Shown here: in pieces, positions 39,057 to 47,438 of the stretch
Position numbering within the stretch: the first letter of the stretch is position 1
Layout: each line of letters starts with the position of its first letter
Origin: Henriciella algicola
Lineage (GTDB): Bacteria > Pseudomonadota > Alphaproteobacteria > Caulobacterales > Hyphomonadaceae
Length of the DNA: 64,000 bases
Assembly (NCBI RefSeq): GCF_003576245.1
Contig: NZ_QWGA01000003.1
Coordinates: 1,116,001 to 1,180,000 of the forward strand
Reading direction: 5' to 3'
The notes under the pieces: model-generated
Told to the model about the DNA's origin: nothing
What the model saw: the letters and a program-made list of their open reading frames with translations, nothing else
The model's database searches: none
Made by a program: the position numbers and the translations under genes

Positions 39057-39662
39057 CTATGGCGTGTCGACGTCGTCCAAAAGCCAGTTCGGATCATCCG
39101 AGGACGTGTCCCGCATGAAGGTCCATAGCTCTTCTGAAGTCCGCGTCATGTCGCCGATGCCGAGCTCGGACTGGAAGCGCACCGTCACGCGGGCGGTGCC
39201 GCGAGCATCGAGGTCTGCCGCATCGATTTCGCTCTGCTTCAGGCGAAGAAGCTGAGGTGCCTCGGCGCCGGTCTTCTCACGCTCTGCGATGGCTGCATCC
39301 CAGGTCTCATAGACATCGGTATCGAGCCACTGGCCGAGCGTTGCCCGGTCACCATCAGCAAAGGCTTTCACCAGCATTTCGTAGGCCGAGCGCGCACCGG
39401 AAAGAAATTCCTTCGGGTTGAAGCTTGGATCGGCGGAATGGATCGCTTCGAGACCGCTTGCTGCCGGGCCCGTGAACGCAGGACGCAGGCCAGCCGGGTT
39501 TTCACGCGGCTGGGTCGCCGGCTTGTTGCCGACGGCAGGTTTCTGATCTCGCGAACGTCCCTCCGGCGGGCCAGCATCACTGCCAAGCGTGGTGTAAAGC
39601 CGCCAGCCAACAAAGACGGCAATCGCGGTAAGGAGCAGTAGTTCGATCATCGAAGAGTTCAT
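39057..39662 (-). CDS. Tim44-like domain membrane protein
   Basis: A 201-residue protein with one N-terminal helix (residues 5-22), a disordered polar linker and a C-terminal Tim44/MBA1-like domain from about residue 75 (FLSGARSAYEMLVKAFADGDRATL, VRFQSELGI, WTFMRDTSSDDPNWLLDDV). Bacterial members are inner-membrane proteins of uncertain role, possibly linked to membrane-protein handling. It diverges from secB and shares its strand with mltA and smr. Confidence 0.88.
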   Translation of the reverse strand: MNSSMIELLLLTAIAVFVGWRLYTTLGSDAGPPEGRSRDQKPAVGNKPATQPRENPAGLRPAFTGPAASGLEAIHSADPSFNPKEFLSGARSAYEMLVKAFADGDRATLGQWLDTDVYETWDAAIAEREKTGAEAPQLLRLKQSEIDAADLDARGTARVTVRFQSELGIGDMTRTSEELWTFMRDTSSDDPNWLLDDVDTP

Positions 39663-39788
39663 TTCGTCTCCGTAGAGGGGCCTGGTACGGACTCATATAG
39701 TCAGGATTTGACCTATGCCACCCGTTGTTGCGCAAGCAGGGGCTGCATGATAGGCGCGAAACCCAGTTTTCGAGAGGATTTCGCCGTA

Positions 39789-40322
39789 ATGTCAGATACG
39801 ACAGACACCGCTGCACAGCCACAACAACCGACCGGCCCGAGCCTTCGCGTCCTGAACCAGTACATCAAGGACCTTTCGTTCGAAAATCCGGGCGCGCGTC
39901 TGAACGAGCAGCCAAATGTCGATCTTGGTATTGATGTTCAGGCCAACACGCAGAACCGCGAAGAAGGTATCTTCGAAGTTGTGCTGAAGCTGAACGCACG
40001 TGCCGGCACCAAGGAAACGGCGCTTTTCCTCGTTGAGCTCGAATATGCTGGCCTGTTCCAGCTGCAGGGCGCATCCCAAGCCGATGCCGAAGCCATGCTG
40101 CTGATCGAGTGCCCGCGTCTTCTCTTCCCGTTTGCACGCCGTCTGGTTGCTGACCTGACGCAGGAAGGCGGCTTCCCACCGCTGCGCATCGACCCGGTCG
40201 ACTTCACCGCACTTTACCGCCAGCAGCGTGCCCGCATGCAGCAAGGCACGAATGGCGCGCCGGTCGACAATGGCGCCGCCGCCCCGGCCGGCGAGCCAGA
40301 GACCAAAGAAACCGAAAACTGA
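39789..40322 (+). CDS. secB: SecB protein-export chaperone
   Basis: A 177-residue tetrameric chaperone holding preproteins unfolded for SecA. LNQYIKDLSFENPGA, the beta-strand block VVLKLNARAG, ECPRLLFPFARRLVADLTQEGGFPPLRIDPVDF and the acidic tail are diagnostic. The ATG at 39789 follows GAGAGGA. The 27-residue upstream extension has no family similarity and is rejected. Confidence 0.95.
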   Translation: MSDTTDTAAQPQQPTGPSLRVLNQYIKDLSFENPGARLNEQPNVDLGIDVQANTQNREEGIFEVVLKLNARAGTKETALFLVELEYAGLFQLQGASQADAEAMLLIECPRLLFPFARRLVADLTQEGGFPPLRIDPVDFTALYRQQRARMQQGTNGAPVDNGAAAPAGEPETKETEN

Positions 40323-40571
40323 TCTTGTAAGATCCGCCCGACTGGGCCGCGCCGCCTAGACCAATTCCGCTTGCAGCGGGATCGGTCGTCGGTTTGTTTG
40401 CGCTCACGCTAGCCCGCTGATGCTGCCACTGGCGTGGCCTTCTCCGCCTTCATTTGATCCACTGGATCAAATGATCGCTGCGCGACCGGCTCCGAAGCTC
40501 CGCGGGGGCGGCGCATTCGAGCCGGGCTCGCCTTGCTCGCCTTGCTCGTTTCCGCCGAAGTCGGAAACGCT
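40323..40571. repeat. Gene-free gap with two strong inverted repeats
   Basis: A 249-nt region between convergent secB and dnaQ. TCATTTGATCC-ACT-GGATCAAATGA at 40450-40474 is a perfect 11-bp palindrome with a 3-nt centre. CGTTTCCG at 40547-40554 pairs with CGGAAACG at 40562-40569, ending 2 nt from the dnaQ stop. A short tandem, CTCGCCTTGCTCGCCTTGCTCG-like, precedes it. Neither hairpin has a T-tract. An imperfect stem also spans about 40358-40388. I see no gene. Confidence 0.6.
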
Positions 40572-41276
40572 CTAGCCCTGGTAGCGCGCCCAGATCGGGT
40601 TATCGCCCAGCGTTGCCACGAAGGCGGCATGGGCTGCCTGCTCTTCACCAGTGATTGGTGACGCCAGCGGCTGCGGGCGTGTTTTTGCCCGGCGAAAGTT
40701 CGCCTCGCCGTCGCTTTCATCCCGATTCGAGAAATCAAACGCACGCGCGCGGCCACCGCGAAGCTCCAGATAGACTTCGGCGAGGAGCTGGCTATCGAGA
40801 AGTGCGCCGTGAAGCGTACGCGCTTCGAGGCCAATGCTGTAGCGTTTGCAGAGCGCATCGAGCGAAGCAGGCGCGCCGGGGTGGCGCTTCTTTGCGATTT
40901 CCAGCGTATCGACCCAGCGCTCCAGCGGGACTTCGGCCCGGCCACAACGCACAAGTTCTGCATTCAGGAAGCCGCGGTCGAACGCTGCATTGTGCGCGAC
41001 CAGGGTGGAGTCGCCCACAAATTCCAGAAACGCATCGACGATGCGTGGGTCTTCAAAGAAAGGTTTGTCGACAAGCATCTCGTCCGTGATGCCGGTGATT
41101 TCCACGGTCTTGGCAGACACAGACCGGCGCGGATTAATGCGCTCGTGAAAGGTGCGACCCGTGGCGACATGATTGATGAGTTCGACGGCGCCAAGCTCAA
41201 TGATCCGGTCCTCACCTGACCAGTCGAGACCGGTGGTTTCGGTATCGAAAGCAATCTCACGAAGCGGCTGGCTCAT
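40572..41276 (-). CDS. dnaQ: DNA polymerase III epsilon (proofreading) subunit
   Basis: A 234-residue DEDDh exonuclease. FDTETTGLD supplies Asp11 and Glu13; later [11 protein letters not shown] and [17 protein letters not shown] supply the remaining acidic residues and His. The short C-terminal tail would bind the polymerase alpha subunit. Its ATG overlaps the coaE stop (ATGA). It is the last gene of the five-gene leftward operon from the origin. Confidence 0.95.
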   Translation of the reverse strand: MSQPLREIAFDTETTGLDWSGEDRIIELGAVELINHVATGRTFHERINPRRSVSAKTVEITGITDEMLVDKPFFEDPRIVDAFLEFVGDSTLVAHNAAFDRGFLNAELVRCGRAEVPLERWVDTLEIAKKRHPGAPASLDALCKRYSIGLEARTLHGALLDSQLLAEVYLELRGGRARAFDFSNRDESDGEANFRRAKTRPQPLASPITGEEQAAHAAFVATLGDNPIWARYQG

Positions 41277-41878
41277 CTCTCTTCCCTGTCCATTTTGGTC
41301 AGCAAGTGGATGATTGCGTTTACATGGGTTCGGGCGAAATCGAAACCGAAGGCTGTAGAAATGATGAAGTCCGCGCGGGCCCGCTTTTCCGCATCCGGGA
41401 CCTGTTTGGCGACGATCTTTTCGAAGTCTGATTCCGACATTTCATTGCGCGCCATGACCCGCTCACGCTGGACTTCTGGCGGCGCGGAAACCACCGCAAC
41501 ATAGTCGCAACGCTGGTCGCCGCCCGTCTCATAGAGGAGCGGAATATCGAGCACGGCGAGCCCTGCCCCGGACTTCAGCGCTGAGGTGCGAAATTCTATC
41601 TGGGTCTGGCCGACAAGCGGGTGGACGATGGCCTCCAGGTCTTTCATCGCATCGGGGTCTTCCATGACGATGTCGCGAAGACGCTGGCGGCTGACCGCGC
41701 CATCGACAATCACGCCCGGAAAGCGCTCACCGAGCGGTTCTACGGCAAGGCCGCCCTGCGCATAGATGGAATGGACCGCTGCATCGGCATCGTAAACTGG
41801 CACACCCCCATCCGCGAACATGGCCGCGGTGGCGCTTTTTCCCATGCCGATAGAGCCGGTCAGTCCGAGGATGATCAT
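41273..41878 (-). CDS. coaE: Dephospho-CoA kinase
   Basis: A 201-residue P-loop kinase completing coenzyme A. The P-loop [23 protein letters not shown], and [13 protein letters not shown] are typical. The ATG at 41878 overlaps the aroE stop by 4 nt; a longer frame from 41905 lies inside aroE. Confidence 0.95.
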   Translation of the reverse strand: MIILGLTGSIGMGKSATAAMFADGGVPVYDADAAVHSIYAQGGLAVEPLGERFPGVIVDGAVSRQRLRDIVMEDPDAMKDLEAIVHPLVGQTQIEFRTSALKSGAGLAVLDIPLLYETGGDQRCDYVAVVSAPPEVQRERVMARNEMSESDFEKIVAKQVPDAEKRARADFIISTAFGFDFARTHVNAIIHLLTKMDREER

Positions 41879-42696
41879 GCATTCTGCTCCAGCGATGTAC
41901 GGCAAGCGGTGAGGGCGACTTCGATATCCGGGCGTACGCCGTCGAACCAGATGGAGAAGCTTTCCGCCGCCTGGCAGACCAGCATGCCGAGACCGTCTTC
42001 GGTCTTCCAGCCTTGGGCATTGGCGTGAGCAAGCTGAGCTTCTGCAGGGGCACCATAGCTCATATCGTAGAATAACCGGCCCTCGCCTGCGGGCAGCGGA
42101 ATATGGGCGCCGCCATGCCCGGCGCTGGTCGTATTGATGACGAGGTTGGCGCGGCCAGCATGGTCAGACAGGGCATCGAGCGGGCCTGAGAGATGAGGCC
42201 GCGAACAACATTCGGCGAGGATCTGTTCGGCTTTTTCAACCGTGCGGTTGAGCAGGATTATATCTGCCCCTGCCCTGTCGAGCGCGAAGAGACCTGCCCG
42301 GGCCGCGCCGCCTGCGCCAAGCATAAGCACCGTCTTGCCCGTAAATTCCGAAAGGCCGAGCCGGCCTAGCGCGGCGATGAGGCCCGGCGCGTCCGTATTG
42401 TCCGCGCGCCAGCCGCCTGATGGTAGCCGGGACAGCGTGTTTGCCGCGCCAATAGCGTCGACTGCGGCAGATTTTTCCGACGCCTTGGGCAATACCGCCT
42501 GCTTATGCGGCAAGGTAACATTGAGGCCCAGAAATTCCTGATGTTCGAAATCATCAAGCGCGGCAGCGGTTTCGCCCGCCGGAACGCGGATCGACTCGTA
42601 AGACGCGTCGAGGCCGAGCGCGTCGATCCACGTCATGTGGATAAGCGGAGAGAGCGAATGGCCGACCGGGTCGCCAATGACTGCGAGGCGTTTCAT
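41875..42696 (-). CDS. aroE: Shikimate dehydrogenase
   Basis: A 273-residue NADPH enzyme of the aromatic amino-acid pathway. [14 protein letters not shown] binds shikimate, [11 protein letters not shown] has the catalytic Lys, and [13 protein letters not shown] plus NRTVEKAE form the NADP site. Both ends overlap neighbours by 4 nt. Confidence 0.95.
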   Translation of the reverse strand: MKRLAVIGDPVGHSLSPLIHMTWIDALGLDASYESIRVPAGETAAALDDFEHQEFLGLNVTLPHKQAVLPKASEKSAAVDAIGAANTLSRLPSGGWRADNTDAPGLIAALGRLGLSEFTGKTVLMLGAGGAARAGLFALDRAGADIILLNRTVEKAEQILAECCSRPHLSGPLDALSDHAGRANLVINTTSAGHGGAHIPLPAGEGRLFYDMSYGAPAEAQLAHANAQGWKTEDGLGMLVCQAAESFSIWFDGVRPDIEVALTACRTSLEQNA

Positions 42697-43292
42697 GACT
42701 GGAGCACACCGCGCGTGCGAAGGTAGTCGAGCAGCGGCAGAAGCGGCAGGCCGAGGATGGTGAAATAATCCCCCTCGATCCGCGTGAAAAGCTGTGCGCC
42801 GAGGTCTTCGAGCATGTAGGCGCCAACCGTTTTCAGAAGGCCTTCCCCGCTCTTCTCAAGATAGGATGCGATGAAGTCTTCGCTGAGCGGGCGGACTGTC
42901 AGTTTGGGAGCGGCGAGATGGCGCCAGACAGGTTCGCCATTTTCGGCAATTACGATCGCCGTCTCAAGCCGGTGTGTCTTGCCGGAGAATTTTCGCAGAT
43001 GATTGCCCGCGTCCGCCATATCCTTTGGCTTGTCGATCGGTTCACCGTCGAGGTTCAGCATCTGGTCGCCGCCGATGACGAGGCCGGGCCGGCGCTGGGA
43101 GACCTTGATCGCTTTCAGTTCCGCAAGTTGCATCGCCTGGTCGGCAACGCGCATGCCTTTCGCGCGGAAGGTGGCCTTTGCCGCGTCTTCATCGACATTC
43201 GGGCGGACAGCTTCTGCCTCGACACCAGCATTCGCGAGGAGACGCCTGCGGCTTTCACTGCCGGAAGCAAGGATTACGGACTGTGCGCTCAT
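42693..43292 (-). CDS. maf: Maf-family nucleoside triphosphate pyrophosphatase
   Basis: A 199-residue Maf/YceF-type house-cleaning enzyme. The signature LASGSESRRRLLANAG is near the N-terminus, and VIGGDQMLNLDG supplies the catalytic Asp. Maf proteins hydrolyse non-canonical or methylated nucleotides and limit septation when overproduced in other bacteria. Both ends overlap neighbours by 4 nt. Confidence 0.92.
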   Translation of the reverse strand: MSAQSVILASGSESRRRLLANAGVEAEAVRPNVDEDAAKATFRAKGMRVADQAMQLAELKAIKVSQRRPGLVIGGDQMLNLDGEPIDKPKDMADAGNHLRKFSGKTHRLETAIVIAENGEPVWRHLAAPKLTVRPLSEDFIASYLEKSGEGLLKTVGAYMLEDLGAQLFTRIEGDYFTILGLPLLPLLDYLRTRGVLQS

Positions 43293-44122
43293 TCCTGGTC
43301 ATGCCTCTGATTGAGCTTGTTGAGGATGGCGGCAGCGGTTTCTTCCACACTGCGGCGGGAGACATCGATTACAGCCCATTTGCGGCGCTGGAACAGGCGG
43401 CTTGCCTCTGTCACTTCGGCGCGGACGGCTTCCTCGTCAGTATAGTCGGTGATCGAGTTTTCATTGAGCGCCATCAGACGCTGGCTGCGGATCTGGACGA
43501 GGCGTTCCACACCGATCTTGAGGCCAATCACCATCGGGCCGGTCTTCGGGTCAATCTCATCGAGGACGGATGGCATCCGCATACCGGGCACGAGCGGGAT
43601 ATTGCCCGCCTTCACGCCGCGATTGGCTAGATACACACAGGTTGGCGTCTTCGATGTGCGGCTGACACCCAGGAGGATGACGTCTGCGGCAAGCAGGCCT
43701 TGCAGGTTCTGGCCATCATCATGGGCCAGCGCGAAGTTAATTGCTTCGATCCGCTCAAAATATTCGGCATTAAGCGCATGCTGGCCGGCAACGCGGTCGC
43801 TGGCGGTCACGCCAAGGTGGCGGCTGAGCATGTGGATGGATGGGTCGAGCACGGCGAGCGTCGGGATATGACGCGCGCGGCAGAACTGTTCGAGCTTGAG
43901 GCGCAGATCCTCATCGGAAATGGTAAACCAGACAACGCCCGGCGCCGCCTCAATCTCTCGCATCACACGTTCGAGCTGACGCTCAGAGCGAACGAGGTAA
44001 TAATTGTGTTCGAGCGGCGTGACGTTTTCGAACTGCGCGGCCGCTGCGCGCATCACTGCGTTCAATGTCTCACCCGTCGAATCCGACACAAGATGGACAT
44101 TGAAAAATATACTCGGGCGCAT
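43289..44122 (-). CDS. ppsR: Pyruvate, phosphate/water dikinase regulatory protein
   Basis: A 277-residue DUF299 bifunctional kinase/phosphorylase. It has the N-terminal FNVHLVSDSTGETLNAV, the P-loop GVSRTSKTPTCVYLAN and the C-terminal DVSRRSVEETAA. The ATG at 44122 begins the conserved protein; the frame extends 30 codons further into the origin region but without similarity. In Caulobacter the homologue flanks the origin opposite hemE, as here. Confidence 0.92.
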   Translation of the reverse strand: MRPSIFFNVHLVSDSTGETLNAVMRAAAAQFENVTPLEHNYYLVRSERQLERVMREIEAAPGVVWFTISDEDLRLKLEQFCRARHIPTLAVLDPSIHMLSRHLGVTASDRVAGQHALNAEYFERIEAINFALAHDDGQNLQGLLAADVILLGVSRTSKTPTCVYLANRGVKAGNIPLVPGMRMPSVLDEIDPKTGPMVIGLKIGVERLVQIRSQRLMALNENSITDYTDEEAVRAEVTEASRLFQRRKWAVIDVSRRSVEETAAAILNKLNQRHDQE

Positions 44123-44195
44123 TGCGGCTCCGCTGATTGATGAACGGCCGGACCCTGCCGCGTCTTGAAGGAATCGACAACCCCTGTGGAGGGGC

Positions 44196-44204
44196 TGTGG
44201 ATAG
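44196..44204 (-). promoter_or_regulatory. DnaA box (one mismatch)
   Basis: The minus strand reads CTATCCACA against consensus TTATCCACA. It is the best DnaA box in the origin interval. Confidence 0.6.
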
Positions 44205-44302
44205 AGATTCAAGCCCGGCAGCTTTCACCACAATTCCACATTCGACAAATGCTCACAGGGTGGATTCACGAGCTGTTCTTTGGGCGTGAATGGTCCAAAT
44301 GG

Positions 44303-44318
44303 TTAACACTAAATTAAC
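44303..44318 (+). promoter_or_regulatory. CtrA binding site, consensus match
   Basis: TTAA-CACTAAA-TTAAC matches the TTAA-N7-TTAAC consensus exactly. In Caulobacter, CtrA bound at such origin sites blocks initiation in swarmer cells; I infer the same use. Confidence 0.78.
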
Positions 44319-44333
44319 GGCAATTCCAAAAGG

Positions 44334-44349
44334 TTGACGAATGGTTAAC
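44334..44349 (+). promoter_or_regulatory. Second CtrA-like site
   Basis: TTGA-CGAATGG-TTAAC differs from the consensus at one base of the first half-site and lies 15 bp after the perfect site, so cooperative binding is possible. Confidence 0.5.
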
Positions 44350-44478
44350 GCGAACTCCCTCCTATGGACAGGCTGTGGAATTACTGGTGACAAAGCCGCC
44401 TGGGACTGATTGTCCACCTTATCCAGCGCTTAGTAATGATAAGAGCGCATTTTCATGCTGAAGGAAGAAGAGGACCAG

Positions 44479-45525
44479 ATGGCCCCCGTCCCGGAAAAAC
44501 CGCTACTGAATGTACTGAATGGCAAGCGTCAGGACCCTATCCCCCTCTGGATGATGAGACAGGCTGGCAGGCACCTGCCTGAATATATGGAGCTGCGCGG
44601 ACGGGCGAAGAACTTCCTGGATTTCTGCTACACGCCTTCGCTGGCTGTGGAAGCGACCCTTCAGCCGATTGAGCGCTATGGCATGGACGGCGCGATCCTG
44701 TTCGCAGATATCCTGCTGATCCTCGATGCCCTCGGTAGAGGTGTACGGTTCGAGAAAGGCGTCGGCCCTATCGTGGAAACGGTGGAAACCGGCGGCAGGC
44801 TGAACGAAGTCCCGGTCCAGACGGTCGTTGAGCGGCTGTCACCTGTCTATGAGACCGTCTCCCGTGTGAAATCACGCCTTCCGGCTGAAACGACGCTGAT
44901 TGGCTTTGCGGGTGCACCCTGGACGGTGGCGCTCTATGCCATCGAAGGACGTGGCGGCACGGACAAGTCCACTGCGCGCCTCTGGGCGCACCAGCATCCG
45001 GCTGAGCTGGATCTTCTTCTGGATGATCTGGTCGAAGCGACAGCGCACTATATGGCTGCGCAGGCAGAAGCTGGCGCTGAAGCCCTCATGATGTTCGATT
45101 CATGGGCTGAAGGGCTTCCAAACGACATTTTCGAACAGATCATCATTCGTCCGAACCAGAAGCTGGTGAAGCGTCTGCGAGAGCTTGGTGTGACGGTACC
45201 GCTTATCGGCTTTCCACGCGGGGCTGGCGTCCAGCTTCCAGCGTTTGCAGAGCAGACGGGTGTGAGTGCTGTCGGTCTCGACACGGCCGCCCTGCCCTCC
45301 TTTGTGAACCGCGAGCTTCCATCGGGCATGCCGGTTCAGGGGCATCTGGACCCTCTTCTCCTGATGACGGGCGGCGATGCGATGGAACGGCGGATCATCG
45401 AGCTGCTCGAGGCCTATAAGGATCGCCCGCATATCTTCAATCTGGGGCACGGGGTGCTGCCGCAGACACCTATTCCGAATGTGGAGCGCGCTGTGCGCAC
45501 CGTTCGGAACTGGAAAGCAAGTTAG
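44479..45525 (+). CDS. hemE: Uroporphyrinogen decarboxylase
   Basis: A 348-residue enzyme making coproporphyrinogen III. The active-site block PLWMMRQAGRHLPEYMELR is at the N-terminus, with GAILFADILLILDALG, GFAGAPWTVALYAIEGRG and FNLGHGVLPQTP following. The ATG at 44479 has the purine-rich AAGGAAGAAGAGG upstream; the ATG at 44455 would consume that signal as coding. Transcription starts at or within the origin. hemJ follows after 18 nt. Confidence 0.95.
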   Translation: MAPVPEKPLLNVLNGKRQDPIPLWMMRQAGRHLPEYMELRGRAKNFLDFCYTPSLAVEATLQPIERYGMDGAILFADILLILDALGRGVRFEKGVGPIVETVETGGRLNEVPVQTVVERLSPVYETVSRVKSRLPAETTLIGFAGAPWTVALYAIEGRGGTDKSTARLWAHQHPAELDLLLDDLVEATAHYMAAQAEAGAEALMMFDSWAEGLPNDIFEQIIIRPNQKLVKRLRELGVTVPLIGFPRGAGVQLPAFAEQTGVSAVGLDTAALPSFVNRELPSGMPVQGHLDPLLLMTGGDAMERRIIELLEAYKDRPHIFNLGHGVLPQTPIPNVERAVRTVRNWKAS

Positions 45526-45543
45526 ACAGTATACGGATCAAAA

Positions 45544-45969
45544 ATGCTCTATCTTTGGGTCAAGTCATTTCATCTCATCTTTGTCATCGCCTGGATGGCG
45601 GGGCTGCTCATCCTGCCGCGCTACAAGCTGCACCAGCTGACGTCTAAGCCGGGTGAGCCACTGTTTGAGACGATGAAGTCTGCGTCGGCAAAGCTGCGCA
45701 AGATCATCCTGACGCCGAGCATCATTCTGGTCTGGGTGCTGGGGATCAGCCTCATCGTGATCAATCCGGCAATCATGTCGGGCGGATGGCTGCATGCAAA
45801 GCTTCTGCTTGTCCTCCTCCTGTCCGGCCTGCACGGCTACTTCGTTGCGACGGGCAAGAAGATCGACCGCGGCGAGGATGTGCCGGCGAAACGACTGAAG
45901 ATGCTGAACGAAATGCCGTTCATTCTTCTCATCATCATCGTGATCCTGGTGATCGTGAAACCGTTCTGA
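45544..45969 (+). CDS. hemJ: Protoporphyrinogen IX oxidase HemJ
   Basis: A 141-residue membrane protein of the UPF0093/HemJ family with four helices. KSFHLIFVIAWMAGLLILPRYKLHQL carries the conserved His near residue 10, and GGWLHAKLLLVLLLSGLHGYF and KRLKMLNEMPFILLIIIVILVIVKPF complete it. It oxidises protoporphyrinogen in bacteria lacking HemY or HemG. Pairing with hemE supports this. Confidence 0.92.
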   Translation: MLYLWVKSFHLIFVIAWMAGLLILPRYKLHQLTSKPGEPLFETMKSASAKLRKIILTPSIILVWVLGISLIVINPAIMSGGWLHAKLLLVLLLSGLHGYFVATGKKIDRGEDVPAKRLKMLNEMPFILLIIIVILVIVKPF

Positions 45970-45984
45970 CGTGCTGGAAATCTC

Positions 45985-46014
45985 TTGACCTGCCGGGGAA
46001 TTTGATCACATAAG
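45985..46014 (+). promoter_or_regulatory. Candidate rho promoter and leader hairpin
   Basis: TTGACC (45985) and CATAAG (46009) are spaced 18 nt apart, a fair housekeeping-type promoter. A GCGGCC/GGCCGC hairpin at 46014-46031 follows at once, leaving a leader of nearly 100 nt before the rho ATG. rho is autoregulated through its leader in enterics; whether so here is not known. Confidence 0.45.
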
Positions 46015-46116
46015 CGGCCAGAAGAGGCCGCCATTCCTTGGCAGGCCGTGCTTTCCCAAGTCAATCTATCGGTCGCGCATCTCCTCTCAGCGCACCTGCC
46101 ACATCCAGAAGATTTC

Positions 46117-47436
46117 ATGTCAGACACCGAAACGTCCCTCGACCCGCAAGCGGTCTCCGGTTCAGAAGCGCCGAGCCACGTTTATCTGCGCGACCTGAAG
46201 GCCAAGAGCCCGACCCAGCTGCTCGCCTATGCAGAGAGCCTTGAAGTCGAGAACGCGTCTTCACTCCGGACGCAGGACATGCTGTTCGCGATCCTTCGTG
46301 AGCTGGCTGAGCGTGACATCGTCATTATCGGTCAGGGCGTTCTGGAAGTGCTCGTCGATGGCTTCGGCTTCCTGCGTTCACCTGAATCCAACTACCTGCC
46401 CGGCCCGGACGACATCTATGTCAGCCCGAAAGTCATCAAGCAGGCCGGCCTGAAGACCGGTGATACGGTTGATGGCCCGATCAATGAGCCTGGCGAAGGC
46501 GAGCGCTACTTTGCGCTGAATAGCGTCAACTCGATCAATTTCGAGGATCCCGAAAAGGCACGTCAGAAAGTCCACTTCGACAATCTCGTCCCGCTCTATC
46601 CAGAAGAGCGTCTCCAGATGGAGAGCCAGGACCCGACGAAGAAAGACCGGTCCGGCCGTGTTATCGATATCGTCTCGCCGATCGGTAAGGGTCAGCGCGC
46701 GCTGATCGTTGCGCCGCCGCGCACTGGTAAGACGGTTCTGCTGCAGAATATTGCATCCTCAATCGAGGAAAATCACCCCGAATGCTATCTCATCGTTCTG
46801 CTGATCGATGAGCGTCCGGAAGAAGTCACCGACATGAAGCGCTCTGTGAAGGGCGAGGTTATCTCCTCGACCTTCGATGAGCCTGCGACACGTCACGTTG
46901 CCGTTGCTGAAATGGTTATCGAGAAGGCAAAGCGCCTTGCCGAACACGGCCGCGACGTCGTCATCCTGCTCGACTCGATTACGCGTCTTGGCCGCGCCTA
47001 CAACACAACGGTGCCAAGCTCTGGTAAGGTTCTCACCGGCGGTGTTGATGCCAATGCACTCCAGCGCCCGAAGCGCTTCTTTGGTGCAGCACGTAATATC
47101 GAAGGTGGCGGGTCGCTGACGATCATTGCAACCGCACTTATCGATACCGGCTCGCGAATGGATGAAGTCATCTTCGAAGAGTTCAAGGGTACCGGTAACT
47201 CCGAAGTCGTCCTCGATCGCAAGATCGCAGACAAGCGCACCTTCCCGGCCATCGACATCATGAAATCCGGCACGCGTAAGGAAGAGCTCATCACGCCGAA
47301 GGAACAGCTGCAGAAGATTTACATCCTCCGCCGTATCCTCAACCCGATGGGCACGTCCGATGCAGTCGACTTCCTACTCGACAAGCTGCGTCAGACCAAG
47401 ACGAATGACGAGTTCTTCGAGGCAATGAAGAACTAG
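46117..47436 (+). CDS. rho: Transcription termination factor Rho
   Basis: A 439-residue hexameric RNA helicase. The N-terminal RNA-binding fold has [23 protein letters not shown], and the motor has Walker [12 protein letters not shown], the Q-loop region and [13 protein letters not shown]. The ATG at 46117 follows AGAAG and matches the family N-terminus; the GTG at 46048 is rejected. mnmE begins 2 nt after the stop. Confidence 0.97.
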   Translation: MSDTETSLDPQAVSGSEAPSHVYLRDLKAKSPTQLLAYAESLEVENASSLRTQDMLFAILRELAERDIVIIGQGVLEVLVDGFGFLRSPESNYLPGPDDIYVSPKVIKQAGLKTGDTVDGPINEPGEGERYFALNSVNSINFEDPEKARQKVHFDNLVPLYPEERLQMESQDPTKKDRSGRVIDIVSPIGKGQRALIVAPPRTGKTVLLQNIASSIEENHPECYLIVLLIDERPEEVTDMKRSVKGEVISSTFDEPATRHVAVAEMVIEKAKRLAEHGRDVVILLDSITRLGRAYNTTVPSSGKVLTGGVDANALQRPKRFFGAARNIEGGGSLTIIATALIDTGSRMDEVIFEEFKGTGNSEVVLDRKIADKRTFPAIDIMKSGTRKEELITPKEQLQKIYILRRILNPMGTSDAVDFLLDKLRQTKTNDEFFEAMKN

Positions 47437-47438
47437 GC

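Larger units (their letters stand above)
44123..44478. other. oriC: Predicted chromosomal replication origin
   Basis: A 356-bp gene-free interval between divergent ppsR and hemE, the same pair that bounds the C. crescentus origin. It has AT-rich patches against a GC-rich background, a CtrA-type site with perfect half-sites at 44303, a near-match at 44334, a one-mismatch DnaA box at 44196, weaker DnaA-like TTGTCCACC (44410) and TTATCCAGC (44419), and three GANTC sites within 97 bp (44171, 44206, 44263). Gene direction switches from leftward to rightward here, and parS/parAB lie nearby. Cumulative GC skew was not computed. Confidence 0.88.

Noticed and set aside
44123-44212. N-terminal extension of ppsR into the origin
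   Set aside because: The 30 extra codons show no family similarity and cover the DnaA box; the ATG at 44122 matches the conserved start.
44374-44382. Further DnaA boxes such as TGTGGAATT
   Set aside because: Three mismatches from consensus; not counted as sites.
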